In this document: positions 1 to 7,655 of the stretch, in pieces
Position numbering within the stretch: the stretch's first letter is position 1
Layout of the letters: each line of letters opens with the position of its first letter
DNA from: Ruminococcus sp. UBA1394
Lineage (GTDB): Bacteria > Bacillota > Clostridia > Oscillospirales > Ruminococcaceae
NCBI GenBank assembly: GCA_002305725.1
Contig: DBQM01000048.1
Location: forward strand, 1 to 37,174
Direction: 5' to 3'
Length of the DNA: 37,174 nucleotides
Translations under genes and position numbers: made by a program
The notes under the pieces: model-generated
Told to the model about the DNA's origin: nothing
What the model saw: the letters and a program-made list of their open reading frames with translations, nothing else
Database searches by the model: none

Positions 1-97
1 TCTTGACATACGCCAGTATGCCTGCGAGTTTTTTGTGCAATCTGACGAAAAATCTGACTGCGCATCTGTACGACAATAATTATGCGGTATTGCCTTA
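1..97. repeat. MITE-like element, right half (cut by window edge)
   Basis: This stretch is nearly identical to the right half of the complete element at 18283-18459. Both carry the core ATACGCCAGTATGCCTGC, a run reading AAAAATCTGACTGC, and the ending ATTATGCGGTATTrCCTTA. Only the right half lies in the window, so its left terminal repeat cannot be seen. It stops about 26 bases before the cellulase start, which means any cellulase promoter lies inside or upstream of the element. No transposase is encoded. Confidence 0.8.
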
Positions 98-123
98 AAT
101 ATTTTTTTGGGAGAGGGAAATTT

Positions 124-1986
124 ATGTCAATTAAGAAAAAAATTCTGTCGTTTCTGACTTCGGCAGTATGCATGGTTTCGTGCGTATGTGTTATCGGAGC
201 TTCAGATTCGGCGAAAAACGATGTGGAAGCGGCATCGCTTTCAGGACTGTCTGCGAGGGATATCACATCTCAGATGACTATCGGCTGGAATCTTGGAAAC
301 ACGCTTGATGCAACAAATACCAATCTGACGGTGAATTCATCACCTAAAAAGTTCGTAACCAGCTGGGGAAACCCTGAGCCGACACAGGAGCTTTTCGATG
401 CAGTCCAGGCAGGCGGATTCAATACCGTAAGAATACCTACAACATGGTATCAGCATCTGATCTACAATGAGCAGACAGATGTATATGAAATAGAAGAAAA
501 CTGGATGAATTATGTTAAGCAGACAGTTGACTATGCTTACAATCGTGGTATGTTCGTAATTTTGAATGTTCACCATGAAGACTGGGTAAATGTTCCGGTA
601 TTTACTGATGACACATTAGCTGTGGCAAAGCACAAGCTGAAGGATATCTGGACACAGGTTTCAGAGGAATTTGCAGATTACGACCAGCACCTTATTTTTG
701 AGGGTATGAATGAACCTCGTCAGACCGGAAATTCCAATGTTTCAGAATGGGGCAACGGTTCCGGAGATAACGGATATACATGGAGCTATGTTAATACGCT
801 GAACAAGACTTTTATTGATACGGTCCGCAGCCAGGGCTCAGCGGCAAATAATGAGCGACTGCTTATGATTCCGGGTTACGTTGCAACTTCGGATACAACA
901 GCTCTGAACAATGTTGACATTCCGGCAGGCTCGGGAAATGTTGCACTTTCAGTTCACGCTTATGCGCCGTATTTCTTCACAATGGATACTTCCAGTTATG
1001 CAAACCATACTTTCCCTGGAAAAAGCGGCTGGGGAGAGGATTACGAATACAATCTTCAGAGTCTTTTCTCCTCATTGAAGAGCGTTTCAGACAGCAAGGG
1101 AGTACCGATAATTATCGGTGAATTCAGTGCGTCTGACTTTGAGAATACATCTTCCCGTGAGGCATGGGCCAAATGCTATCTTTCAAATGCAAAGAACGCA
1201 GGAATACCGTGCGTTCTCTGGGATAACAACGTGTCAGCCAACGGCACAGGTGAGGCACACGGATATATTTACAGACTGACCAATACATGGTATCCGAACT
1301 CCAAGTCAGTAATTGCCGCTATGATGGACACACTGGGTGTAACAGGTTACAGCCTGACGGATTACAAGGAATATGAAAAGCCGGTATTCTCATGGGACAA
1401 GGTTCAGATCGGCAGCGACTGGGTTGAGCTTTACCGCAGTGAAAACGGCAATTCAGTTGCAGCGTGGGATAACTTTACTGTTTCCGGCTGGGAAAACTAT
1501 GTCAATGAAAATTACAAGCTTATGATGGTTTACGACGCCGTTGAAGAGCCGACTATCATTTTCAAGGGCGGCTGGTATACAGTAACTGCCAACGACTCAC
1601 TGTCTGCTGATTTCATAGCCGGATTCACTTATGATGATATTACAGAAACTCTTACAGCCCAGGGCGTTCAGCTTGCTGATATGGACTATATGTTCCTGAG
1701 TGCGACGGCTCAGCCTGTGACTATTTACGGACTTTATGCTGTTCCGCTTTCATCACAGCCGGAGATTGATTTTATTCCGGGTGACGTTAATTCAGATGAC
1801 GTTATCAGTGTATTTGATGCGGTTGCATTAAGAAAATTTATGCTTTCGGACTATGCAATTCCGGTAGCGGCTTATGCTACAGCCGCTGATACAGACGGTA
1901 ACGGATATATTCAGGTAAACGATCTGGTTTTACTCCAGCAGTATCTTGTCGGCATGGACGTTGAACTTACTTATTACAAAGGTTAA
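124..1986 (+). CDS. Secreted GH5 family endoglucanase with C-terminal dockerin
   Basis: Probable endo-beta-1,4-glucanase acting outside the cell and docked to a cellulosome-type scaffold. I chose ATG 124 because GGGAGAGGG lies just upstream and a typical signal peptide follows (MSIKKK, then a hydrophobic stretch to about residue 26). The in-frame ATG at 82 lies within the repeat element. The GH5 barrel spans about residues 45-405. Visible motifs are GWNLGNTLD, the HHEDW strand, the acid/base Glu197 in MNEP and the nucleophile Glu333 in GEFS. Residues of about 420-560 form a beta-rich module I cannot name, possibly carbohydrate binding. The last 60 residues are a type I dockerin with two calcium-loop repeats (GDVNSDDVISVFDA and ADTDGNGYIQVND). 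It appears monocistronic, with a strong terminator after it. The GH5 call is firm; the exact substrate (cellulose, mixed-linkage glucan, xyloglucan) is not. Confidence 0.93.
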   Translation: MSIKKKILSFLTSAVCMVSCVCVIGASDSAKNDVEAASLSGLSARDITSQMTIGWNLGNTLDATNTNLTVNSSPKKFVTSWGNPEPTQELFDAVQAGGFNTVRIPTTWYQHLIYNEQTDVYEIEENWMNYVKQTVDYAYNRGMFVILNVHHEDWVNVPVFTDDTLAVAKHKLKDIWTQVSEEFADYDQHLIFEGMNEPRQTGNSNVSEWGNGSGDNGYTWSYVNTLNKTFIDTVRSQGSAANNERLLMIPGYVATSDTTALNNVDIPAGSGNVALSVHAYAPYFFTMDTSSYANHTFPGKSGWGEDYEYNLQSLFSSLKSVSDSKGVPIIIGEFSASDFENTSSREAWAKCYLSNAKNAGIPCVLWDNNVSANGTGEAHGYIYRLTNTWYPNSKSVIAAMMDTLGVTGYSLTDYKEYEKPVFSWDKVQIGSDWVELYRSENGNSVAAWDNFTVSGWENYVNENYKLMMVYDAVEEPTIIFKGGWYTVTANDSLSADFIAGFTYDDITETLTAQGVQLADMDYMFLSATAQPVTIYGLYAVPLSSQPEIDFIPGDVNSDDVISVFDAVALRKFMLSDYAIPVAAYATAADTDGNGYIQVNDLVLLQQYLVGMDVELTYYKG

Positions 1987-1996
1987 TAACTGATTT

Positions 1997-2025
1997 AAAC
2001 CTCCCGGTTTTTTCGGGAGGTTTTT
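1997..2025 (+). terminator. Rho-independent terminator after the cellulase gene
   Basis: A perfect 10-bp stem (AAACCTCCCG with CGGGAGGTTT) closes a 7-base loop and runs into a T tract. It lies 10 bases after the stop codon. Confidence 0.93.
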
Positions 2026-2055
2026 GTTAAAACTATGTGAAATAAACAAAAACTA

Positions 2056-2084
2056 TTGACAGCGCATAAATAAAGTGGTATAAT
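2056..2084 (+). promoter_or_regulatory. Sigma-A promoter of the alcohol dehydrogenase gene
   Basis: Consensus -35 TTGACA (2056-2061) and -10 TATAAT (2079-2084) are separated by exactly 17 bases. The start codon is 33 bases further on, preceded by GAAAGGAAG. Both hexamers are perfect, so strong constitutive expression is likely. Confidence 0.9.
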
Positions 2085-2117
2085 ATACACAACTTAATTG
2101 GAAAGGAAGTTCTCAAA

Positions 2118-3266
2118 ATGGCTCAGAGAATTGTTTTAAACGGTACATCATATCATGGTTCAGGTGCGGTTGCTGAAATCGTAACCGAGGTAAAGAGCAG
2201 GGAGTTCAAAAAAGCGTTTGTCTGCTCAGACCCTGACCTTATCAAATTCGGCGTAACTGCCAAAATCACAGACATACTTGACAAAAACAGTATGCCATAT
2301 GAAATATACTCAGAAATCAAGCCGAATCCGACTATCAAGAATGTCCGGGACGGTGTTGAGGCGTTTAAAAAGTCGGGTGCAGATTACATAATCGCAGTAG
2401 GCGGCGGTTCTTCAATGGATACCGCAAAGGCAATCGGCATTATTATTACAAATCCGGAATTTGCTGACGTAAGAAGTCTTGAGGGTGTTGCTCCGACAAA
2501 GAAACCATGCGTGCCGATTCTTGCAGTGCCTACAACTGCCGGAACAGCGGCTGAGGTTACAATCAACTATGTTATAACCGATGAAGAGAAAAACCGCAAG
2601 ATGGTCTGCGTTGACACTCACGATATCCCGATTGTGGCGTTTATCGACCCGGATATGATGAGCACAATGCCGGCTGGTCTTACAGCTGCAACAGGCATGG
2701 ACGCTCTTACTCATGCAATCGAGGGCTTTACAACCAAGGCTGCATGGGCAATGACTGATATGTTCCACCTCAAGGCAATCGAGATTATTTCCGCATCGCT
2801 CAGAGGCGCTGTTAAGAATACTCCGGAGGGACGTGAGGGCATGGCTCTCGGTCAGTATATTGCCGGAATGGGATTCTCAAACGTTGGTCTTGGAATAGTT
2901 CATTCAATGGCACACCCTCTTGGTGCTGTTTATGATACTCCTCACGGCGTTGCAAACGCTATCATTCTGCCGACAGTTATGGAATACAACGCAGAGGCAA
3001 CCGGCGACAAGTACAAATACATCGCAGCAGCAATGGGCGTTGAAAATACTGAATCAATGACAGTTGAAGAATACAGAAAAGCGGCTGTTGACGCTGTTAA
3101 AAAGCTGTCACAGGACGTAGGAATTCCGGCAGACCTTAAAGATATTGTCAAGAAAGAGGACGTGCACTTCCTTGCAGAGTCCGCTTACGCTGACGCCTGC
3201 CGTCCGGGCAACCCGAAAGATACTTCAGTTGAAGATATTGAAAAGCTTTATATGTCACTGCTTTAA
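2118..3266 (+). CDS. Iron-containing alcohol dehydrogenase (FucO/1,3-propanediol type)
   Basis: NAD(P)H-dependent group III alcohol dehydrogenase, cytoplasmic, probably reducing aldehydes during fermentation. The 382-aa length is typical. An N-terminal Rossmann-like domain carries the nucleotide motif GGGSSMDTAK near residue 96. The C-terminal helical domain holds the metal ligands Asp195, His199, His262 and His276, which line up with the FucO ligands at a constant offset of one residue. The motif HSMAHPLGAVYDTPHG is intact. ATG 2118 follows GAAAGGAAG at normal spacing. The gene has its own consensus promoter and its own terminator, so it is monocistronic. Whether the physiological substrate is acetaldehyde, lactaldehyde or 3-hydroxypropionaldehyde cannot be read from the sequence. 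Confidence 0.93.
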   Translation: MAQRIVLNGTSYHGSGAVAEIVTEVKSREFKKAFVCSDPDLIKFGVTAKITDILDKNSMPYEIYSEIKPNPTIKNVRDGVEAFKKSGADYIIAVGGGSSMDTAKAIGIIITNPEFADVRSLEGVAPTKKPCVPILAVPTTAGTAAEVTINYVITDEEKNRKMVCVDTHDIPIVAFIDPDMMSTMPAGLTAATGMDALTHAIEGFTTKAAWAMTDMFHLKAIEIISASLRGAVKNTPEGREGMALGQYIAGMGFSNVGLGIVHSMAHPLGAVYDTPHGVANAIILPTVMEYNAEATGDKYKYIAAAMGVENTESMTVEEYRKAAVDAVKKLSQDVGIPADLKDIVKKEDVHFLAESAYADACRPGNPKDTSVEDIEKLYMSLL

Positions 3267-3279
3267 GGCAGTATCAGAG

Positions 3280-3315
3280 GAGGCTGACACCGTAATGGGA
3301 GTCAGCCTCTTTTTT
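3280..3315 (+). terminator. Rho-independent terminator after the alcohol dehydrogenase gene
   Basis: A 9-bp stem GAGGCTGAC/GTCAGCCTC with a 12-base loop is followed directly by six T residues. Confidence 0.9.
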
Positions 3316-3328
3316 GTGTTCTGAGTGC

Positions 3329-3357
3329 TTGATTTTTGTCGGATTTTAATGTATAAT
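3329..3357 (+). promoter_or_regulatory. Probable sigma-A promoter of pheA, upstream of the inserted repeat
   Basis: TTGATT (3329-3334) and TATAAT (3352-3357) are 17 bases apart. Transcription would begin at the left edge of the palindromic element at 3365-3524, so the whole element would be in the pheA leader RNA. Confidence 0.65.
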
Positions 3358-3364
3358 AATATAT

Positions 3365-3524
3365 TATTGCTCCCCCAATTAACTACTGAATTTTCTGCTT
3401 GCTCTAAAGCTGAGATCTTACGTCAGAAAAACTTGCAATACGCCAGTATTCCTGCGTTTTTCTTCCTTAGCTTTCAACTTTAGCCCTGCGCATAAATTTT
3501 CAATAGTTAATTGGTGGAGCAATA
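3365..3524. repeat. Palindromic MITE-like element with 26-bp terminal inverted repeats
   Basis: The ends are inverted copies starting TATTGCTCCmCCAATTAAC, matching over 26 bp with two differences. A further inverted pair (CTAAAG/CTTTAG) and a central stem (GAAAAAC..GCAATAC with GTATT..GC.GTTTTTC) continue the palindrome inward, so the RNA could fold into one long hairpin. The centre ATACGCCAGTATTCCTGC is shared with the elements at 1-97 and 18283-18459 although the ends differ. It encodes no protein. No clear target duplication was found. Confidence 0.8.
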
Positions 3525-3549
3525 GAGTAAATTTTGAAAGGAACAGTAT

Positions 3550-4665
3550 ATGGACTTAAATGCATTAAGAGAAGAAATTGACAAGCTTGACAGAGTTATT
3601 CTTGATTCCTTTGAAAAAAGAATGGATTTATGCCGCAATGTGGCACTTTATAAAAAAGAAAACGGAATGCAGATTTTTCAGGAAGGCAGAGAAAAGGAGA
3701 TAATCAAAAAGGTAAGAGATAAAAGTCCTGATGACCTGAAAGGCGCATCTGCTGCACTTTTTACTGAAATTATGGACATAAGCAAGTGTCTTCAGCAGCA
3801 GGCACTTCTGAAAGACCGTGAGTTTATCAGTCCGGTACCGCTGAACATGAATTCCGGCGGAAAGGTTGGCTGCCAGGGGACAGGCGGTTCAAACTCTGAA
3901 ACGGCTGCACGAAAGCTGTTTAAGAATAATGAGATTATTTTTTATAATGAGTTTGAGGACGTTTTCAGAGCGGTTGAAAGCGGAGAAATAGAGTTTGGTA
4001 TTATCCCGATACATAATTCAACAGCAGGTTCTGTTACACAAAACTATGATCTCATAAGAGAACATAATGTCTATATTGCAAGGACAGTCAAGGTCGAGAT
4101 AACCAACTGCCTTGCTGTGAAAGACGGCGTTAAGCCGGAGGATATAAAAAAGGTGTATTCTCACCCGCAGGCGTTAAAGCAGTGTTCGGCATATCTGCGT
4201 GAGTGCGGATTTGAACCGGTTGAATCAAAGAATACTGCAACTGCCGCAAAATATGTTAGTGAAAGCGAAAAGCCGTGTGCAGCGATTTGTTCTGAAAACT
4301 GCGCTGAGCTTTACGGTCTGAAAATACTGAAAAAGAATATCTCAAACGTTATTCCGAATTATACCAGATTTATCTGTATTACAAAGGATTTTACCCTTTC
4401 TGATGACGCAGAAACAGTTTCAGTAACACTTGAACTGCCTAACACAAAGGGAAGTCTTTACCGTCTGCTGACTAAATTCTTTGTAAACGATATGGACCTG
4501 AAAAAAATAGAAAACCGCCCGATAGCGGACGGCAGTTTTGATGTTCGGTTTTTCCTTGATTTTGCCGGAAACGTCAATGACCCGAAAGTAAAGTCACTCC
4601 TTGTTGAGCTGACAGACGAACTCTGCGATTTCAAGTTCCTCGGTAACTACAGCGAAGAACCGTAA
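3550..4665 (+). CDS. pheA: Bifunctional chorismate mutase / prephenate dehydratase
   Basis: Makes phenylpyruvate from chorismate via prephenate in phenylalanine synthesis; cytoplasmic. Residues 1-80 are an AroQ chorismate mutase whose Arg7, Arg24, Lys35, Arg47 and Glu48 match the E. coli P-protein active-site residues at a constant offset of four. Residues of about 100-280 form the prephenate dehydratase domain, with the catalytic Thr272 in NYTRF. An ACT regulatory domain occupies about 290-365. Two regions are unusual. The dehydratase start reads GCQGTGGSNSETAA rather than the common FLGPEGTYSE type, and the usual PIENS is PIHNS. The ACT motifs are GSLY and ENRP in place of the family's GALV and ESRP. 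ATG 3550 follows GAAAGGAAC. It converges with the next gene, only 3 bases away. Confidence 0.9.
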   Translation: MDLNALREEIDKLDRVILDSFEKRMDLCRNVALYKKENGMQIFQEGREKEIIKKVRDKSPDDLKGASAALFTEIMDISKCLQQQALLKDREFISPVPLNMNSGGKVGCQGTGGSNSETAARKLFKNNEIIFYNEFEDVFRAVESGEIEFGIIPIHNSTAGSVTQNYDLIREHNVYIARTVKVEITNCLAVKDGVKPEDIKKVYSHPQALKQCSAYLRECGFEPVESKNTATAAKYVSESEKPCAAICSENCAELYGLKILKKNISNVIPNYTRFICITKDFTLSDDAETVSVTLELPNTKGSLYRLLTKFFVNDMDLKKIENRPIADGSFDVRFFLDFAGNVNDPKVKSLLVELTDELCDFKFLGNYSEEP

Positions 4666-4668
4666 AGG

Positions 4669-5427
4669 CTATTTCAGCTTTTTGTGCTGAATATTATATG
4701 CTATTGCTGAAAGAAGCTTATGCGGGACAAAACGTGTGCCGAAAATGCCCAGTTTCATATCCAGCGATGGGATGATTATGGTTTTTCCCGAAAGGCACTT
4801 GTCTATTGCGTATTTTGCGGCAAATTCGCTTGAAATAGGCTTGACGCTGAATTTTACTCCGGCTCTGTTATTGAAGTTGGTTTCAACTGGTCCGGGACAG
4901 AAAATGCTTATCTTAACTTTGCTCCTGCTGCGGCGCAGTTCCTCGTGAATTGCAAGGGAAAGGCGTACTACATAGTTTTTTGAGGCGTAGTATGAGGAAA
5001 GCAGAGGACCGCTCATGAATCCGGCGCTGGAGGCTACATTCAAAATGTGTCCGCTGTTGCGGCTTTTGAAATCACGCAGAAAAAGCTTTGTGAGAATGTG
5101 TACTGCTTTTATATTTACGTTTATTAGGTCAAGCTCGTCCTGTAAATCTGTCTTGTCGAATTCACCGAAAATACCGTAGCCGGCATTATTCACAAGCAGG
5201 TCAATGCTCTGACCTTTACAGCGGTCATACAGTTCAAAAACGGATTTTTCGTCTGCAAGGTCAAGCGGGATTATCTGTGCATTTGTTTTAAGCTCATTTC
5301 TGAGCTTTGTGAGATTTTCTTCATTCCTTGCGGTAAGTATCAGTTCCCAGCCCAGCAAGGAAAGATATCTTGCCATATCACGTCCGATTCCTGAGCTTGC
5401 GCCGGTAATAAGTGCTTTCATAGCCAT
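4669..5427 (-). CDS. Short-chain dehydrogenase/reductase
   Basis: Classical SDR oxidoreductase of 252 aa, NAD(P)-dependent, cytoplasmic. The cofactor motif TGASSGIG is at residues 8-15, NNAG follows the fourth strand, and the active-site Ser (VASSAG) and YYASK are present at about residues 140-157. The C-terminal third resembles the DltE/YqjQ-like group of SDRs with a basic tail, but the substrate cannot be inferred. ATG 5427 has GAAAGG 4-5 bases upstream; an ATG two codons later is also possible. It is transcribed alone, from a promoter overlapped by a perfect inverted repeat at 5465-5483. Confidence 0.88.
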   Translation of the reverse strand: MAMKALITGASSGIGRDMARYLSLLGWELILTARNEENLTKLRNELKTNAQIIPLDLADEKSVFELYDRCKGQSIDLLVNNAGYGIFGEFDKTDLQDELDLINVNIKAVHILTKLFLRDFKSRNSGHILNVASSAGFMSGPLLSSYYASKNYVVRLSLAIHEELRRSRSKVKISIFCPGPVETNFNNRAGVKFSVKPISSEFAAKYAIDKCLSGKTIIIPSLDMKLGIFGTRFVPHKLLSAIAYNIQHKKLK

Positions 5428-5464
5428 TTTTCCTTTCAGTTGTCAGTTTATTATCTGGCATTAA

Positions 5465-5483
5465 AATAAGTTTACAACTTATT
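5465..5483. promoter_or_regulatory. Inverted-repeat operator candidate at the SDR promoter
   Basis: AATAAGTT-TAC-AACTTATT is a perfect 8-bp inverted repeat with a 3-base spacer. It overlaps the last bases of the minus-strand -10 element and the expected transcription start. The geometry fits a repressor operator of the TetR or MarR kind. No regulator gene is adjacent, so the binding protein is unknown. Confidence 0.5.
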
Positions 5484-5489
5484 ATAGCA
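5481..5489 (-). promoter_or_regulatory. Extended -10 promoter of the SDR gene
   Basis: On the minus strand the sequence reads TGC-TATAAT, an extended -10 element about 54 bases upstream of the start codon. No good -35 hexamer is visible at 17 bases. Confidence 0.55.
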
Positions 5490-5560
5490 CATTTTCGGAA
5501 CTTTTTGTCCTGTTTATTCTGAAAATTTTATGAAAATTTCTAAAAAATTATTAAAAAGTA

Positions 5561-5589
5561 TGGACTTATAAAAAGTAATATAGTATAAT
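5561..5589 (+). promoter_or_regulatory. Probable promoter of the PrsA-like lipoprotein gene
   Basis: TGGACT (5561-5566, four of six consensus positions) and TATAAT (5584-5589) are 17 bases apart. They are followed by an AT-rich leader and the ribosome binding site ACGGAGG before ATG 5652. Confidence 0.6.
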
Positions 5590-5651
5590 TATATTTATGA
5601 GCCTGTTAATAATGGATAAAAAATAAAATTATTTTACGGAGGTTTAAAATA

Positions 5652-7016
5652 ATGATAAGAAAGTGGAAAAGGATTATTGCGGCTGTGATTTCATCTGCAA
5701 TGATTTTTACTTGCGCCGGATGCACTTCCGGAAAGAATACAGCTTATGCTCTTACAGTTGACGGATATCAGGTAAAAGCCGGAGTTTATATCTACTATTC
5801 ATATACTGCTCTGACAGAGGCAAAGAACCTTGCGGCAAAGCAGGATGAAAACCTTGATGTAACTGACGAGGATGCTCTTAAAAAGGTGAAGATCGAGGGT
5901 AAGGATTTCCTTGATTATGTAAAGGACAAGACAACTGAAAGCTGTATTGATCATGTTGCAGTTATCAAGCACTTTGATGAACTCGGACTTTCACTCACAG
6001 ACGATGAAAAGAAAGAAATCAACGATTATGTTGAATCAAGCTGGGACTCAAACGGTGATATGTTTGAAGGAAACGGTATCGGCAAGGATTCTCTGAAAGA
6101 AATCATGACTTCAAGCTACAAGAGCGACGCTATTTTTAATGCTTACTACGGCGAAGACGGCAGCGAGAATGTAACTGAGGATCAGTTAAAGGAATATTAT
6201 ACAGAAAACAATGCCAGAGTAAGATATATAGACATGGATCTCCATGACGCTGACGGAAATGACCTTGATGATGCAGGCAAGAAGGAAATTCAGGATATGG
6301 CTGATGATTTCCTTAAAAGAGCAAAGGCTGCGTCAGATGAAAAGGATATGCTTGAGAAATTCGATGAATTCCAGGAAGAATATGACGAGTTTGTAACAAA
6401 CCAGGCTGCCGAGGCGTCCGGAGAAGAGGAAACAACTGAGGCAGAAACTGAAGCAGAAACCGAAGAAGAAACTACAGAGGCTGAAACAACTGAGGCAGAA
6501 TCAGAGGAAGAAGCTGCTGAAGATGAAGAACAGTCTGACAGCGAGGATACCGAGGAAACAACCGAAGAAGCTTCAGAAACTGAGGAATCTGATGAAGAGG
6601 TTGTTACAACTGCTCCGGAATCTGAGGAAAGTGAAGAAACCACAACTACAACAACTTCTCCTTATGCAAGTGAAAAAATTATCTCTGTTGTAACAACAGA
6701 AGAAGGCACAGCTGAAGAAGATGTTACCTACACACCGTCCAAAAAGTGCTACGACTGGATCTTCAACGACGCTGAAACAGGAGTTCCGGCTATAGTTGAG
6801 GACGAGGACACAATGTATGTGATTGTAAGATTTGATATTGCAGAGCGTATGACTGATGATGACCTGTGGTCAGAATCAAATGTTGAAAACGTAAGATATG
6901 CAATGTTCTCGGACGATTTGCAGGATATGCTGGATTCATGGGGAAATGAATATGAGGTTGTGAAGAACGAAAAAGCTTATAAGCGTTATGACCCGTTTAA
7001 GATTGAATCTGAATAA
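5652..7016 (+). CDS. PrsA/SurA-like lipoprotein with degenerate parvulin region and Thr/Glu-rich insert
   Basis: Predicted exported lipoprotein. A basic N-terminus and hydrophobic stretch end in a lipobox-like CAGC, with the lipidated Cys near residue 24. Residues of about 30-185 look like the helical SurA-N/PrsA chaperone domain, including the typical ALTVDGYQVKAG start and LGLSLTDDEKKEI. From residue 190 the sequence resembles a parvulin domain (VRYIDMDL, then a long helix). However, the catalytic His of the usual SHILV is Tyr, and the closing GYHII strand is TMYVIV. About 95 residues (247-340) in the middle are almost purely Glu, Thr, Ser and Ala. It may be a holdase without isomerase activity. 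It is flanked by its own promoter and terminator. The family assignment is by pattern and moderately sure; the loss of catalysis is inference. Confidence 0.75.
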   Translation: MIRKWKRIIAAVISSAMIFTCAGCTSGKNTAYALTVDGYQVKAGVYIYYSYTALTEAKNLAAKQDENLDVTDEDALKKVKIEGKDFLDYVKDKTTESCIDHVAVIKHFDELGLSLTDDEKKEINDYVESSWDSNGDMFEGNGIGKDSLKEIMTSSYKSDAIFNAYYGEDGSENVTEDQLKEYYTENNARVRYIDMDLHDADGNDLDDAGKKEIQDMADDFLKRAKAASDEKDMLEKFDEFQEEYDEFVTNQAAEASGEEETTEAETEAETEEETTEAETTEAESEEEAAEDEEQSDSEDTEETTEEASETEESDEEVVTTAPESEESEETTTTTTSPYASEKIISVVTTEEGTAEEDVTYTPSKKCYDWIFNDAETGVPAIVEDEDTMYVIVRFDIAERMTDDDLWSESNVENVRYAMFSDDLQDMLDSWGNEYEVVKNEKAYKRYDPFKIESE

Positions 7017-7024
7017 TGTTTCTG

Positions 7025-7051
7025 ACACCCTGAATTTTCAGGGTGTTTTTT
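7025..7051 (+). terminator. Rho-independent terminator after the lipoprotein gene
   Basis: A perfect 9-bp stem ACACCCTGA/TCAGGGTGT with a 4-base loop is followed by T residues. Confidence 0.92.
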
Positions 7052-7102
7052 ATATATACTTAATAAAAATAAAAAAAATCAGGTATAATTCTTATATTTC
7101 TA

Positions 7103-7132
7103 TTGAAACTATGGTGGGTTTTATGTTATAAT
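7103..7132 (+). promoter_or_regulatory. Promoter of the ruvCAB-glmM operon
   Basis: TTGAAA (7103-7108) and TATAAT (7127-7132) are 18 bases apart, and TGT before the -10 makes it an extended -10 promoter. No SOS (LexA) box of the Bacillus CGAAC-N4-GTTCG type is visible here. Confidence 0.7.
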
Positions 7133-7163
7133 GTAATATAAATATGTTTTTGGGGGGACCGGA

Positions 7164-7655
7164 GTGCGTATACTTGGAATAGATCCCGGCTATGCGATAG
7201 TCGGATTCGGGATAACTGATTATTCCGGAGTAAACTTTGCGCCCCTTGAATACGGTGCGATACTTACAGAAGCACACACAGAATTTCCCCGGCGGTTAAA
7301 GAGTATTGCGGACGACATGGACTACATTCTGGAAAAGTTTTCTCCGGACTGTATGTCGATAGAAAAGCTGTTTTTTACCAATAACCAGAAAACAGGTATT
7401 GACGTAGCACAGGCAAGAGGTGTTATCGTTCTTTCGGCTGTAAGACACAATGTTCCGGTCTTTGAATATACGCCGCTGCAGGTGAAGCAGGCAGTTGTCG
7501 GATACGGCAAGGCGGAGAAAAAACAGGTCATGGACATGACAAGGCGTATTCTGAAGCTTGAACAGATTCCAAAGCCGGATGACGCCGCCGACGCTTTAGC
7601 ACTTGCTATCTGTCACGGTCACTGCTGCAAGGGAATAAGGAGTAAAGTGAAATGA
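7164..7655 (+). CDS. ruvC: Holliday junction endonuclease RuvC
   Basis: Dimeric resolvase that cuts Holliday junctions made by recombination, working with RuvAB. The length (163 aa) and all acidic active-site positions fit: Asp7 in GIDPG, the Glu of SIEKLFF near residue 68, and the two Asp of DDAADALALA near the C-terminus. The start is GTG 7164, immediately followed by RILGIDPG and preceded by a GGGGGGA ribosome binding site; no upstream ATG is possible without leaving the family length. It overlaps ruvA by four bases (ATGA), so translation is coupled. It is the first gene of the operon. Confidence 0.96.
   Translation: MRILGIDPGYAIVGFGITDYSGVNFAPLEYGAILTEAHTEFPRRLKSIADDMDYILEKFSPDCMSIEKLFFTNNQKTGIDVAQARGVIVLSAVRHNVPVFEYTPLQVKQAVVGYGKAEKKQVMDMTRRILKLEQIPKPDDAADALALAICHGHCCKGIRSKVK

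Noticed and set aside
82..123. Upstream start (ATG 82) for the cellulase gene
   Set aside because: It lies in the inverted-repeat element, lacks a ribosome site, and would spoil the signal peptide; ATG 124 has a good site.
6290..6643. A Ser/Val-rich minus-strand ORF
   Set aside because: It is the mirror of the Glu/Thr-rich coding repeat of the lipoprotein gene, with no start signals.
6400..6660. Tandem DNA repeat or CRISPR-like array within the lipoprotein gene
   Set aside because: The GAA/ACA-rich codons repeat only loosely, with no fixed unit or spacers; it is low-complexity coding sequence.
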